From: Powellomyces hirtus
Taxonomy: Eukaryota; Chytridiomycota; Chytridiomycetes; Spizellomycetales; Powellomycetaceae
DNA: 64,000 nt
Direction: 5' to 3'
NCBI GenBank assembly: GCA_025526995.1
Contig: JAHLKG010000003.1
Location: 1,116,001 to 1,180,000, forward strand
Below, in pieces: positions 17,160 to 27,561 of this stretch (position 1 is the stretch's first letter; each line of letters starts with the position of its first letter). The notes under the pieces were generated by a model. It was not told the origin of the DNA. It searched no databases and worked only from the letters and a program-made list of their open reading frames with translations. Position numbers and translations under genes: made by a program.

Positions 17160-20100
17160 CACCGGACACAGGAGTGCAAAGTGTTAAAGAAGTTCAAATC
17201 CGAGATGGAGAAGAACAAGACGAAGCAGTCATCTGATGGTGCTGTTAGCACAAATGCTGTGGAAGCATTACACGTCTGGGTCCGCCAAGAACAACCGTAT
17301 GAAGCCCTCATCGACTCTGGCGCTATGGACCACATGACACCTCACAAAGCGACCTTAGATCACTCAACCGTGTACAGTGATGTCAGAGCTGTTATGCTTG
17401 CTGACAAAACATCACTACCCTCTACAGTTCGAGGTACGGTACGAGTAGAAGTTAGCGACTATCCGAATCCGCTCGAGTTGGGCGGAGTCCTGCATGTGCC
17501 AGGATTACGACGAGATCTCATATCGGTAGCGAAATGCAACGATCAAGGCGTTGACGTGCTCTTCAAATCGAATGGAGACGTCATTTTCATGCGAAACGGC
17601 AAAGATATCGCCAAAGGCGTACGCCGCAACAACGCGTATTACCTGCAAGGTACGCTGCTGTCTGAAAGTCTGTGGACAGATTCAGAAGCATGCACTGTCG
17701 AAGTCTCTCCTACACTCGCACATGCTCGTCTTGGACACGTTGGCAAACACGTCCTGGAGAAGATGGCATCGGTTACGGACGGTTGGTCCGTAGTGGGGGA
17801 TCTATATGACTTCAAAGATTGTGAAGCCTGCGTGTTAGGAAAAGCCGCTCGTCTTCCATTCTCCCTTGGTAACGTTGAAACCAGGGAGATCTGTGAGCTG
17901 ATTCATTCAGACCTACAAGGACCATTTCGCATCCCTGGTTACAAAGGATCACGCTATTCGCTGGAGTTCATTGAACACGCATCCAGATACGTGACTGTTT
18001 TCCCTATTCCTTCAAAGGATTCGGCAGTCATACTCGACAAGTTTCTTATCTACAAGGCTTGGATTGAGAAACAGACTGACCGACAAATCAAGATTCTACG
18101 TACGGATCGAGGCACCGAATACTTTGGCGAGGTTCTAGAGTACCTATTGGAAAATGGTATCACTCATCAGAAGGCCACGGCCTATTCGAGTCAGCAAAAC
18201 GGGATTGCCAAACAATGGCATCGCACGGTGCTGGACAGGGTCCGCGCCACCTTCGCGGATACGAAACTACCTCAAAGATTCTGGCCTGCTTTACTGGTAG
18301 CAGCTGGATACATCTATTCCCTCACGTACAACCGCATCAACAAGAAGACGCCGCATGAAATACTGTTTGGCCGGCGTCCTGATGTCGCCCATCTCCGGCG
18401 TATCGGTTGCGTGGCGTATTCCGTCCTAACGAGCAAAGGACGTGATAAAATGGGGAATCGAGCAAAGAAGGCTTACTTGGTAGGCTATGCTCAACCCTCA
18501 GGTACCAAGGGGTATCTGGTTTGGGATCCTATCACTGACAAGGTCGAAGTGTCACAAGACGTGATCTTCAAAGAAGACTTGGGACTCGAACCCAAATATC
18601 AGCAGGATCCAGCACATCTTGATCTCCTAGATGAGGAGAGTCAGGAGGATGACGTCGAATACACCGTGGAGGAGATTATCGACGAGCGCCGCAGTAAGGC
18701 GCACACGAAAGAATACTTGGTTAAGTGGGAGGGATATCAAGAACCTACGTGGGAGTCCCGACTCTCATTACTCGATACTACCGCATTGGATGACTGGGAG
18801 AATCGCGTAGCCGCATACAATGTCGGCACACGACGAAATGACCCCATCGCTGCATACGCCGCTCGCGCGCGGACTCAAGCAACGATCAACGAAGACGCCA
18901 TGACATGGAAGCAAGCGATGAAAACCCCTCAGAAGGAGGAATTTCTTAAGGCTGCACGCATAGAGTACCAATCCCTGGTCGACAACGGTACATGGGAACT
19001 CACCAAGCGTCCACGTAACAAGCGCGTGATCGGCACAACATGGGTCTTTCGAACAAAGGTCAATCCCAATGGCACCTTTAACAAGTTTAAAGCCAGAGCA
19101 GTGGCTCAAGGCTTCTCTCAACAACCCGGTCGCGACTTTGGTGATACATACTCACCGACGCTACCATTCACAGCGCTACGCCTCTTCTTGGCGTATTGTG
19201 TCCAGCACGGGCTGGACATCCACAGTATGGACGCTGTCACCGCCTTCCTTAACAGTGATATTGATAAGGATATCTATATCGAGCAGTTTGAGGGATTCGA
19301 AGATCCGGATCACCCCAAAGGCAAATGGGTCCTGAAGCTACTGAAAGCTCTCTACGGCCTGAAGCAATCACCTCTTCTTTGGTATGAGACCTTGAAGACC
19401 GCACTGTCAAAGCTCGGCTACGAAGCGGTTTCTGTATGCCCGTGTATCTTTTTCAAGTACGCGACAGACGACCGTACACCTCCGTCGAACGACAATTTGG
19501 TCCTTATTCTTGTCTTCGTTGACGACCTGCTGATTGCAGCGAAGGATCCGGAGATTCTGGCGAACAGCAAGAAGGAGCTACATTCGAAGTTCAAGTTTAC
19601 GGAACAAGGTCGCGTAACCAGTCACCTTGGTCTTGTTTACAAATATGATTTCGACTCTGCTGTCCGTACCCTCGAAATCTCAAATGTCAAGTACATCGAC
19701 GACGCTCTTGCACAATTCGGCATGAGCGACTGCCATCCTGTCTCCACTCCGTACACCGTGTCAGCGCGTAACCAACAATCGGAGGATTCGACCCCATTCA
19801 CGAATCTGAAAATGTATCAGGAAGCAGTGGGGGTCCTCACTTGGGCCTCCATCACATGGCGATGGGATATCGCCACTGCAGTCGGTTATGTTGCGCGCCG
19901 CGTCGCCGCACCTACCAACTCCGACTGGAACAATGTTAAGCGCATTTTCCGCTATTTGAAGGGTACCCGCGATTATGCCCTCAAGTTTACATCCGAACGA
20001 AATGATCCGCGTGGACTACGCGTATTCACGGATGCGGATTATGCAGGAGAACTCACCGACCGGACGTCCACTACAGGTATTTTGGCCCTTTACAATGGGT

Positions 20101-20222
20101 TTCCTGTTCTGTGGAAAAGCAGCAAGCAGAAGTGCACCGCCCAAAGTACGACCGAAGCAGAGTATATAGCTGCCAGTACCGGCCACAACGAAGCCAAATG
20201 GCTACGCCAACTCTTGGCGTAA
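17160..20222 (+). pseudogene. pol: C1 Pol: protease, integrase, chromodomain, RT, RNase H
   Basis: Same frame as gag, after the TAA. Order: protease (ALIDSGAMDHMTPH), integrase zinc region (HARLGHVGKH ... CEACVLGK), DDE core (HSDLQGPF, RTDRGTEYF), chromodomain at about 18654-18810 (EYTVEEIIDERR ... YLVKWEGYQEPTWE), RT (KARAVAQGFSQQPGRDF, DAVTAFLNS, FVDDLLIAAK) and RNase H (FTDADYAGE, QSTTEAEYIAA). The integrase Glu is Lys (NGIAKQW; NGIAERW in C2), so strand transfer is probably lost. TAA at 20220-20222 interrupts RNase H, where C2 has Glu. Confidence 0.93.
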
Positions 20223-20255
20223 GTCTTGGGACCTCAACCGGATTACAAATCTTGA

Positions 20256-21248
20256 CCGGTCCCTCTCCATGTCAATAATCAGAGCGCTGGGGCCTTGATT
20301 CAGTCTAAGGCTATCAACCAAGGCACCAAACACATCGACGTTCGGTACCACGCTATACGCGATTCGTTCGCAAAGCAAATTATCGAAATCATCGACACCA
20401 ATACGGACGATCAACTGGCGGACATCTTTACGAAGCCGTTTCCCACTGTGAAACATAAGGACACTGTCCTGAGGATTACGAATGGGACTCATATATTTGA
20501 TGAAAGGATACGCAATGAGGGCGCGTCTACGGACGCACACCGAGCTCAAGTGTTACTCGCTGAATGTCAGGAGAATTACTCACAACACTGGCTTACCTTG
20601 GCATCTACACCGCAATTCCAGAACCCGAAGCAATGCCCCCCAAGGAGGATGGGCCTGCCCCTCCTCCACCACCCTCATCGCTTGAGGGTGAGCGTCGGCT
20701 TGAAGAAACCGATGGTCCCTCCAACTCCTCGGCTGCCCCCTCCTCCTCCTCCTCTTCCTCATCATTATATGGAGCTTCACGCTCCAGGATGTCCCACATC
20801 CTCTTCACCTCCGCTACAGACTTCTTGTCTGCCGCCCTCTTCTTTGCCTGGGCAGTATCCTTGCCCCTCCCAACCGCCAGCTTCCGGCTCCGCCGGTCCT
20901 CTAGTATGGACCTCAGTCCATCAAGCGTCCCGGTCGCCCGTGCGCGACCCAGAGGCGTACCAGACCTCGCCCGGTCTTTCACCCGGTCTTTCGCCTGCTC
21001 GATGTGACGTTCAAGGACCCCTTGACGGTCCTTGCGGTGGAACTGTCGGGCATGCGCCGCCGACATCGTTTCAATCTCCGCTCGAGACAACCCCGCAGCG
21101 GGTGCGCCTCCCTGTGGCGCAGAGGGCACCACTGACGACGGCACAGCAGGAGCTGTGGTCGTCGCAGGAGCGGTTACCGGCGGTCCCGTCTTTCTCGCCG
21201 TCTGCTTCGCTTTGCCCGAACCTGACAACTACACCGGCACATAGTTAG
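20256..21248 (+). pseudogene. pol: C1 RNase H tail and open 3' extension
   Basis: After a second stop (TGA 20253-20255) the pol frame continues: IQSKAINQGTKHIDVRYHAI, DDQLADIFTKPFP and FDERIRNEG. It stays open to 21248, through the antisense gene. Only the first ~120 codons resemble copia pol; the Pro-rich remainder is the reverse of the antisense gene. In C2 it stops at 42717, so the extension is probably not a real protein. Confidence 0.7.
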
Positions 21249-21294
21249 AGCTTACGCCTCATTTGCGCGGATCTCATAGACGTACCCTAGCCAT
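20605..21294 (-). CDS. Copia-C antisense gene, copy in C1 (2 exons)
   Basis: Exon 1 is nine bases (ATG 21294, encoding MAR). The intron is 21285-21229 (57 nt; AGG|GTACGT donor, CTAAC branch site, GTGTAG acceptor). Exon 2 runs 21228-20605, stop TAG 20605-20607. Total 210 aa. The protein has an Ala/Thr/Pro-rich N-terminus, a basic, probably helical middle (KDRQGVLERHIEQAKDRVKD, AQAKKRAADKKSVAEVKRMW), a DEEEEEEE acidic run and a Ser/Gly tail. It has no Cys and no signal or membrane segment. C2 differs at about six residues and has the same exon structure; C4 keeps the start and intron. I do not recognise the family. It may bind nucleic acid or chromatin. Confidence 0.75.
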
Positions 21295-21396
21295 TCCTCG
21301 TCTTCTTAAATTGTAATAAATGGGGGTATGTGGGGTGTGTGCGCGGGACTGTGTAGTAAAAGTAGATAGAGCAACTCTCTCACAGACAGACTGACA

Positions 21397-21410
21397 GGTC
21401 TGAGTGGGGG
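21397..21410 (+). other. C1 polypurine tract
   Basis: GGTCTGAGTGGGGG directly precedes the 3' LTR. The same position in C4 (62502-62515) has the same sequence. Confidence 0.75.
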
Positions 21411-21649
21411 TGTTAGCACGTACAGACTCTGTCATCGAGTCACAACTGCGCCATTGCAGGGCGTATTACGCGATCACGTGAGCCCACGTGATCAACTCCG
21501 ATATAAGTAGTTTTCCTTCCATACTTAATATATCGGTGGGACTTTTCTCTTTTTCTCCAGTAGAGCGGGATGAAGATACTTCGTTGTTCTGCTCAGTCAA
21601 CTACCCTAAAGCTTCCTCAACTATCTACTCAGATACTCTCAGACCAACA
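21411..21649 (+). repeat. C1 3' LTR (239 bp)
   Basis: TGTTAGCACG to AGACCAACA. It differs from the 5' LTR at about nine positions (about 96% identity by eye), so the insertion is not recent. It also carries the double CACGTG. Confidence 0.93.
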
Positions 21650-24600
21650 ATTTGCCAGGCGCTTGAATCCCATAGAAGTCAGTTCTTTGTGAAGTAGGGA
21701 GTACCATTCGCGCGGGGCTTGTTTCAGACCGTAAAGGGCCTTTCGGAGTCAAAGGATGGTCCCGGGCGGAAAGCCAGAGCCTTCAGGGGCATAGATCAGG
21801 ATGGTCTCGGTAACAATCCCATTCAGGAATGCGGTTACTACATCCATTTGATGGCATTTCAAGCCTAGACTGGCGGCGAGAGCGAGGAGAACGCGTTGGG
21901 TGGCTATCTTGGCAACCGGAGCGTAGGTTTCGTTATAGTCGATACCGTAGCGTTGTTCGAAGCCTTTCACTACAAGCCGGGCCTTGTATCGTTGGGGTTG
22001 ACCATTCAGGTCTCGCTTAATCTTGAATACCCATTTAGTGCGGATGGGCCGTTGATTGTGCGGTAAGGATTTGGGGTTAATGACTTCCCATGTTTCATTG
22101 GTATGAAGGGACTTCAATTCAGCATGTATGGCCTCGGTCCACTTCGGCGCGTTGTCTGATGAGAGCGCTTGTTTGTAGGTTTGGGGTTCTTTGGTACTTG
22201 CAGCCGAAAGAGCGATCGCCGTCTTCTCGTTGATGTAGTCAGCGAAGACTGTCAAATGATTGACATTTTTGAGCGGTTCCCATGTATTATCTTCGTCTTC
22301 GAATCCTAGCCATTTGCAGAGGAATTCGGGGCCTTCCGGGCCATCACGTGAGTCGAGAATCTCTTCAACTTCGTAGAGTTCTTTGGGCGGAATGTAGTCT
22401 TTCGCTAGTTCGAGTGCTGAGGTTTCGTCGAACGTTACATCGCAAGAAATGACCATTTCTTGACGGTTGTCATCCCAACAGCCGTAAGCGCCGTCAAATT
22501 CGTAACCGATGAGTTTGAGACGTGTGGCGCGCGGTGCCAACTTTGAGACTTGTTTTCTCTTGACGAGATGCCCGAAGGCATCGGCCCAAATCACATAAAG
22601 GTGAGAAAGTGAGGGCTCTTCGCCGTTGAGCCGTTTGTACGGCGAAATGTTGTTATTGGACTTGTGGGGTAGGCGATTCCGTAAGTAGACTGATGTGGCC
22701 GCTAACTCGGTCCAGAGTTGTTTCGGGATGCCGTATGAGTGTTCCAATGAACGAATGGTGTCGAACAGGGTGAGGTTGAACCTTTCAGCTACACTGTTAG
22801 ACTGTGGGGAATCTGCAGCGGTGAGTTCGTGCAGAATGCCCTTTTTCAAAATGAATTCTTTCAGGTCGTGATTGACAAACTCCCCCCCTCGATCGGAATG
22901 AAGTCGTCTGACCCTTTCGTTGGTCTGTTTTTCGATGAAATTGATGAATTCAATCAATCTTGCAGTAGATTCGCTCTTCGTCTTCAAGAAGAAGATCCAT
23001 GTGAAGCGTGAATAGTCATCGATCACAACAAGGGCATATTTCTCATCGCCAACCGCGGGTATGTGCGGGCCGTTTAGGTCGAAGTGTAGGCAATCGAGTG
23101 GCGTCTTGGACCGTGTCATCGTACCGTTAAATGGTGAGCGCTTGTGCTTACCAAACGCGCAACCTTTGCAGACTTCGTTGGTCATTGGGAGCTTGAGTTG
23201 CTTCATGATGTGAGTGCCAGGATGGCCCAATCGGTGATGCCAGAGGGTTCCTTCGTTGACAGGAGAAGGGGGACCAGAACCAGCCCCAGAAGAAGCCGCC
23301 GAAGCAGCGGTGGCGGCGGCGCCTTCGGCATCATCCGATGCTTTTGGGGCGGCCGGCCCCCCACCACAGCCAGCCCCCTTACTCTCCAGTGGGGGGCTGG
23401 CCAGCCCCAAATTGGGGCGGCCAGCCCCGTCACTCTCCAGTATGGGGCCGGCTGGCCCCCCATTTGGGGCGGCCGGCCCCTCCGACATGGCTTGGAGCGG
23501 GGTAGAACGCGTGACCGTGATGCCGGTAGCGTCTGTCGACAGGTTGAGCGCTTGAATCGATGTATCGGACGCGTGTGTTGGTACATTGGATGCGTTTGTC
23601 CATTTTGTCAATTCGGTAGATGTATTTTTCGATGCATGTGTCGGTACATTGGACGCATTTGTCCTTGAGCGAGTTTGAGTAGCGAAAGCCATCGGAGTTG
23701 GCGAGATGTGATACATTCCTCGAACAAGAGGTATGGTGATGTCATTCGTAGTGCCATTGCAGTCTTGAATGATAGCGCTCTCATCTTCAAAGGTGACTCT
23801 CTTTCCATCTTTGGTGAGTGCGGAGACCGAGATGAGAGTCTTGGCAAGTTTCGGAATGTAGAGAACATCAGTGAGGGGTACATCTCCATCTGGAAGCTTC
23901 AAGATAGCGTTCCCTTTCGCTTCGGCATCGAGAAAGGCGTTGTTTCCAAATCTGACGCGCGTTAAGTGCTCTTCGTAGGATTCAAGAATGGAAATGTCAT
24001 TTGTCATGTGCTGTGAGCAGCCCGAATCCAGGTAAGCCAATGTAGTGGCGTTATGTGCTTCTGCAATGTTGGCATTAGCAGCGGGTTTTAAGGCTTCGAC
24101 TGCCTTGGCTTTGAGGGGACAATTGAATGGGGTATGTTCATTCGAATTGCATAACCAACAGGGGAAGTTCTGTCTTTTCTTCGAGTCTGTGGTCTTCTTC
24201 GCATCGGTCTTCTTGTGACTTGAGCCGTCTTTCTTTGAAGGTTGGGCTTCGAGCGCAATGTTTTTGCTCTTCTTGGCAAAACGGTTGTTTTGGTTACTCT
24301 TGTTACTTCCGTTATCCAGACGCTTGGCAGCTGCCATGAGGCCATGGAGATCCTTGAAACTTTGAGTTCTGACGAGCTCTGCATGATGTTCATTCATTCC
24401 GCGAAGGTAAAACCACTTGTAGATTTCGAACGGCACCTTCAAGGGGATTTGACTTGTGATCTTTGTGAATGAGGTATTGTACTGCGAGATGGAATGACTT
24501 CCTTGTCGGAGTCTTTCAAGTTGAGTGAGCAAAGTTTCTTTGTGATCGGTTGGTTGGTAACGCGAGAGGAAGGGAGGCTTGAAGGATTCCCAATCTGTGA

Positions 24601-25393
24601 TGGACTCCACCATCCCTTGTTCTGCATCTTTCTGGTGATTACGATACCATTGTTTTGCTTCGCCAGAGAGCTTCGTGAAGATGAATGAGAGTTGTTCTTC
24701 TTGAGATACAGGTTTTAGGCGAAAGACTAGGGTAAGTTGATCGACGAAGTCGGCGAGTTTTGAGAGATTTCCCGTCCCGTCGAATGTAGATACTGCATCG
24801 ATCGCAGATTTGAAGTATGCAAATGATGTATGTTGTGCGTCGCGATCATCGCTCTTTCTGCTGCTCGTTGTTGTTGTGCTCTCCGTCGGGGAAGGCGGAC
24901 GAAAGTGAGGGGCAACTGGGGCTTCAACTTCGCCGTGAGTAATTTGTTGATGTAGAAAAGGGTACTCAAGGCCCGCTTTTGGGCTTCTCATCGGTGAAAC
25001 GGCTGTGGGATGACCACCGATATGAGGCTTTTCGTACTTCTCGGGTTGTTGATGGGAAATTGATGTAGCAAGAGGGTTTGAACTAGTCAATAAAGTCCTC
25101 TCCAACCTGTCCATCCGATGGTCGAGCTTTTCGTCGATTTCCATCTTGAACCTCTGCAGAATTTCCATGACAATGTCAGTTGGTACTTTGGTCGGTACTA
25201 TCGCCGAGTCTGCATGAATTTCTCCACGATTCATCTCATCCACATCGGCATCTGCGTCGTGGGAATCATGGTAGATTGAGGCATCGATATTAACGTCTTC
25301 TTCAGCGTCAGGACCCCGTTGGGCTTCTCGTGTGGCTTGACGGGCTTGTTGGCGGGTCTGCACTCCTTGAATGGGAGATCTTGCAGTAGGCAT
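21650..25393 (-). pseudogene. gag-pol: A3 Gag-Pol (gag, protease, integrase, chromodomain, start of RT)
   Basis: ATG 25393 (MPTARSPIQGVQTRQQ). The frame is open for 1214 codons to TGA 21749-21751, where A4 has CGA; it then continues as [20 protein letters not shown] and is cut at 21650 by C1. Order: gag with zinc knuckle CWLCNSNEHTPFNC, protease (YLDSGCSQHMTND), a Gly/Pro/Ala linker absent from A4, integrase (WHHRLGHPGTH ... CKGCAFGK; FDLNGP, HSDRGGEF, NSVAERF), chromodomain at about 22230-22385 (LYEVEEILDSR ... CKWLGFEDEDNTWEP), and RT through HQMDVVTAFLNG. Both Gag and Pol are in one frame, as in copia and many fungal relatives. Confidence 0.94.
23336..23487. repeat. GC-rich palindromic minisatellite in A3 pol
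   Basis: About three imperfect ~50-bp units built from GGGGC...GCCCC palindromes (for example GGGGCTGGCCAGCCCC at about 23395). It is in frame and encodes repeats such as LESDGAGRPNLGLASPP and LESKGAGCGGGPAAPKAS between protease and integrase. A4 lacks this block at about 41030. Confidence 0.75.
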
Positions 25394-25508
25394 CTTGACG
25401 GTGTGCTCGGTACTTTCTTGGCACTTGAATTTCGACGGAAGACTTGTAGTTTACAGGTTTTACGAAGGGAGAATGATTCGAATTTGACCGGTCTCAGGGC
25501 TCATAACC

Positions 25509-25881
25509 TTTTGGAGATATCGGTGTTTCCAGTACTTTATCAGAATTGCAGACGATTGCCCGAATTGGATGTGGCCTCCAGTATACTTTGTAAAGGGGGG
25601 GGGGGTGTTACAGAGCTCTTCTGTGATGCAGTTGACGATGTAGCATTGTCAGATGCACGGAGATGTAATGTATGTGAATGTATTTTATGTATTAAAGTCT
25701 TATCAGTAATGTCTCGCTTCGAGCGTTCTAATCTACCTTTTCTTCAATCACGTGATCCCACGTGATCCAATTCAGCTCTTAGCGTTACCGGTATGGCGGT
25801 CACGCGTTCTAGTCGGAGAATCCAAGTAAGGATCTAATGTAAGGACCAAACGTTGAGTACGCAAGTCTCAACATTCCAATA
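25509..25881 (-). repeat. A3 5' LTR (373 bp)
   Basis: Same TTTTGGAG variant end as its partner at 14791. A run of G (about 25596-25606) is longer than in other copies. PBS on the minus strand at 25494-25508. The AGGGG duplication follows at 25882. Confidence 0.9.
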
Positions 25882-26914
25882 AGGGGCACTATGCCCGTGG
25901 GTGCTCAGCAGGTAGAGGTAAGACCGGTGGGCATAGAACGTTCGCCGCCCCTGTAGAGATCACCAAAGAGCCCGGGGACAACGTGGTCAGCGACGGGGGC
26001 TCAGCCAACAGCTCGGGTTTTCACCCAGGGTGCTGAACGCTGCACCGTCTCAGTACCCCAACCCTGGATGCAAGACAAGATCCTCACGGACAGGCCAGGA
26101 CTCCGCAATCACGGGGGAACATTCATGGTCCACGGAAAGGTACAAGGCAACAAAGATCACCTACTAGGAGGGGACCGTACTGTTCGTGGTCGCACCGATC
26201 ATGGTCGATGTCATACAGGGCTTGCCATTCATATTGGGATTGGACATCCGAGGGCTCGTCAACCAAGAGGGCTTCTCAACGATGACGTCCTACCATGACG
26301 GCCAGACCCTCAGCCTTCAAGCCAAACCGACCATTCGCCATCAGGAAGCATTGCCCGCGTGCATCGCCCGCCTGCTCTCACCACGAGAGGTACGACCTCG
26401 CAGATTCCAGCCGGCAAGGCCAGCACTCAACGCGGAGGGAATCTACACGGCCAAGCAACGGAAACGCTTGATGAAGAAGGAGGGCAACCTTAGAGAAATA
26501 CGTCACAACTTATTCACCGAGCAGTCAGACATGCCTCCGGACCGAGGCGAGGACAACTTTACCATTCAGCTCCAACCCGGCTTGAAGTCCGTGATGCAGC
26601 CCCTATGACACTCGAGCCCGGACAAACTGGACGAGCTCGGTCAGCACTTGCAACGTTTAATGGACAAGGGGTGGATCTCACACTCTCGCAGTCTGTGGGG
26701 CGCACCCGTCCTATTTGCCCTGAAGATGGACAGCAGATTACGCTGCTGCATTGACGACTGGGCACTGAACAAGATGACCCACAAGGATGCCACGCCACTC
26801 CCGAACCTCTTGGAGTGGCGTGACAGGCTTGTCAACAGGCGGGTATCCACTGCAATCGACATCCGCGACGCGTTCCACTGCATCATGATCCGACCAGAAG
26901 ATAAGGAGAAAAAC
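25882..26914 (+). pseudogene. gag-pol: G1-type gag end, protease and RT start (host of A3)
   Basis: Continues the gag interrupted at 14790: GHYARGCSAGRGKTGG, gag stop, then a decayed protease region with internal deletion (GLPFILGLDIRGLVNQEGF kept; DTG part lost), VRPRRFQPARPALNAEGIYTA, and RT from PPDRGEDNFTIQL to DIRDAFHCIMIRPEDKEK. It is broken at AAAAC (26910-26914) by a Copia-A LTR. An almost identical inverted copy lies at 37599-38631. Confidence 0.88.
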
Positions 26915-27281
26915 TATTGGAATGTTGAGACTTGCGTACTCAACGTTTGGTCCTTACATTAGATCCTTACTTGGATTCTCCGACTAGAACGCGTGACCAC
27001 TATACCGGTAACGCTAAGAGCTGAATTGGATCACGTGTGATCACATGATTGGAGAAAAGGTAGATTAGAACGCTCGAAGCGAGACATTACCAATAAGACT
27101 TTAAGACATAAAAATACATTCACATACATTACATCTCCGTGCATCTGACAACGCTACATCGTCAACTGCATCACAGAAGAGCTCTGTAACCCCCTCTTAC
27201 AAAGTATACTGGAGGCCACATCGAATTCGGCTAATCCTCTGCATTTCCGATAAAGTACTGGAAACGCCGATATCTCCAATA
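26915..27281 (+). repeat. Copia-A LTR (367 bp)
   Basis: TATTGGAATG to TCTCCAATA. Left flank AAAAC matches the right flank of the A4 3' LTR (50380-50384), suggesting they were once the two sides of one insertion. The right flank is a truncated G1 LTR, so the locus has recombined. Confidence 0.9.
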
Positions 27282-27542
27282 GCTCGCCAGCCTAAACCTA
27301 GACACGCATCGGGAGGAGTCCTGCACGAGATGGATGCTAGCGTCAGCATTCCGAAGAGTACTAGACCTTAGGGACGGCCACGGATGGCCATCACGTGACT
27401 GGGACCGCCCCGCGGTCCAGAAGAAAAGTAGGAATACTCCGACGAGGGCGTATTCAAGACTTAGAGATCTTACAGTAGAATTAGAGATAGGGAATCCCCG
27501 AATAGAAGACTAGACTCTGGCAACAGACCTAGTATTATTACA
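27282..27542 (+). repeat. G1 LTR lacking its first ~14 bp
   Basis: Starts GCTCGCCAGCC and ends ATTATTACA. The PBS follows at 27543-27558. The same truncation occurs in the inverted copy at 36971-37231. Confidence 0.9.
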
Positions 27543-27561
27543 TGGTAGCACCACCCCGTAG

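Larger units (their letters stand above)
15471..21649 (+). mobile_element. Copia-C element C1 (6179 bp)
   Basis: Both LTRs are present (239 bp each, about 9 differences). Order: PBS, gag, pol with chromodomain, antisense gene, purine tract, 3' LTR. It sits inside A3. The flanks TGACT (left) and ATTTG (right) do not match, so a simple insertion is not preserved. Confidence 0.93.
14791..25881 (-). mobile_element. Copia-A element A3 with 5-bp TSD, split by Copia-C C1
   Basis: 3' LTR 14791-15165, pol tail 15205-15470, then the C1 insertion, pol and gag 21650-25393, and 5' LTR 25509-25881. Target duplication AGGGG flanks it (14786-14790 and 25882-25886) inside a G1-type gag. About 0.8 kb of RT/RNase H is missing at the C1 site. 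Confidence 0.88.

Noticed and set aside
20295..21248. 317-codon sense frame as a long C-terminal extension of Copia-C pol
   Set aside because: Only its first part resembles copia RNase H. The rest is the reverse of the antisense gene and is closed in C2 at 42717.
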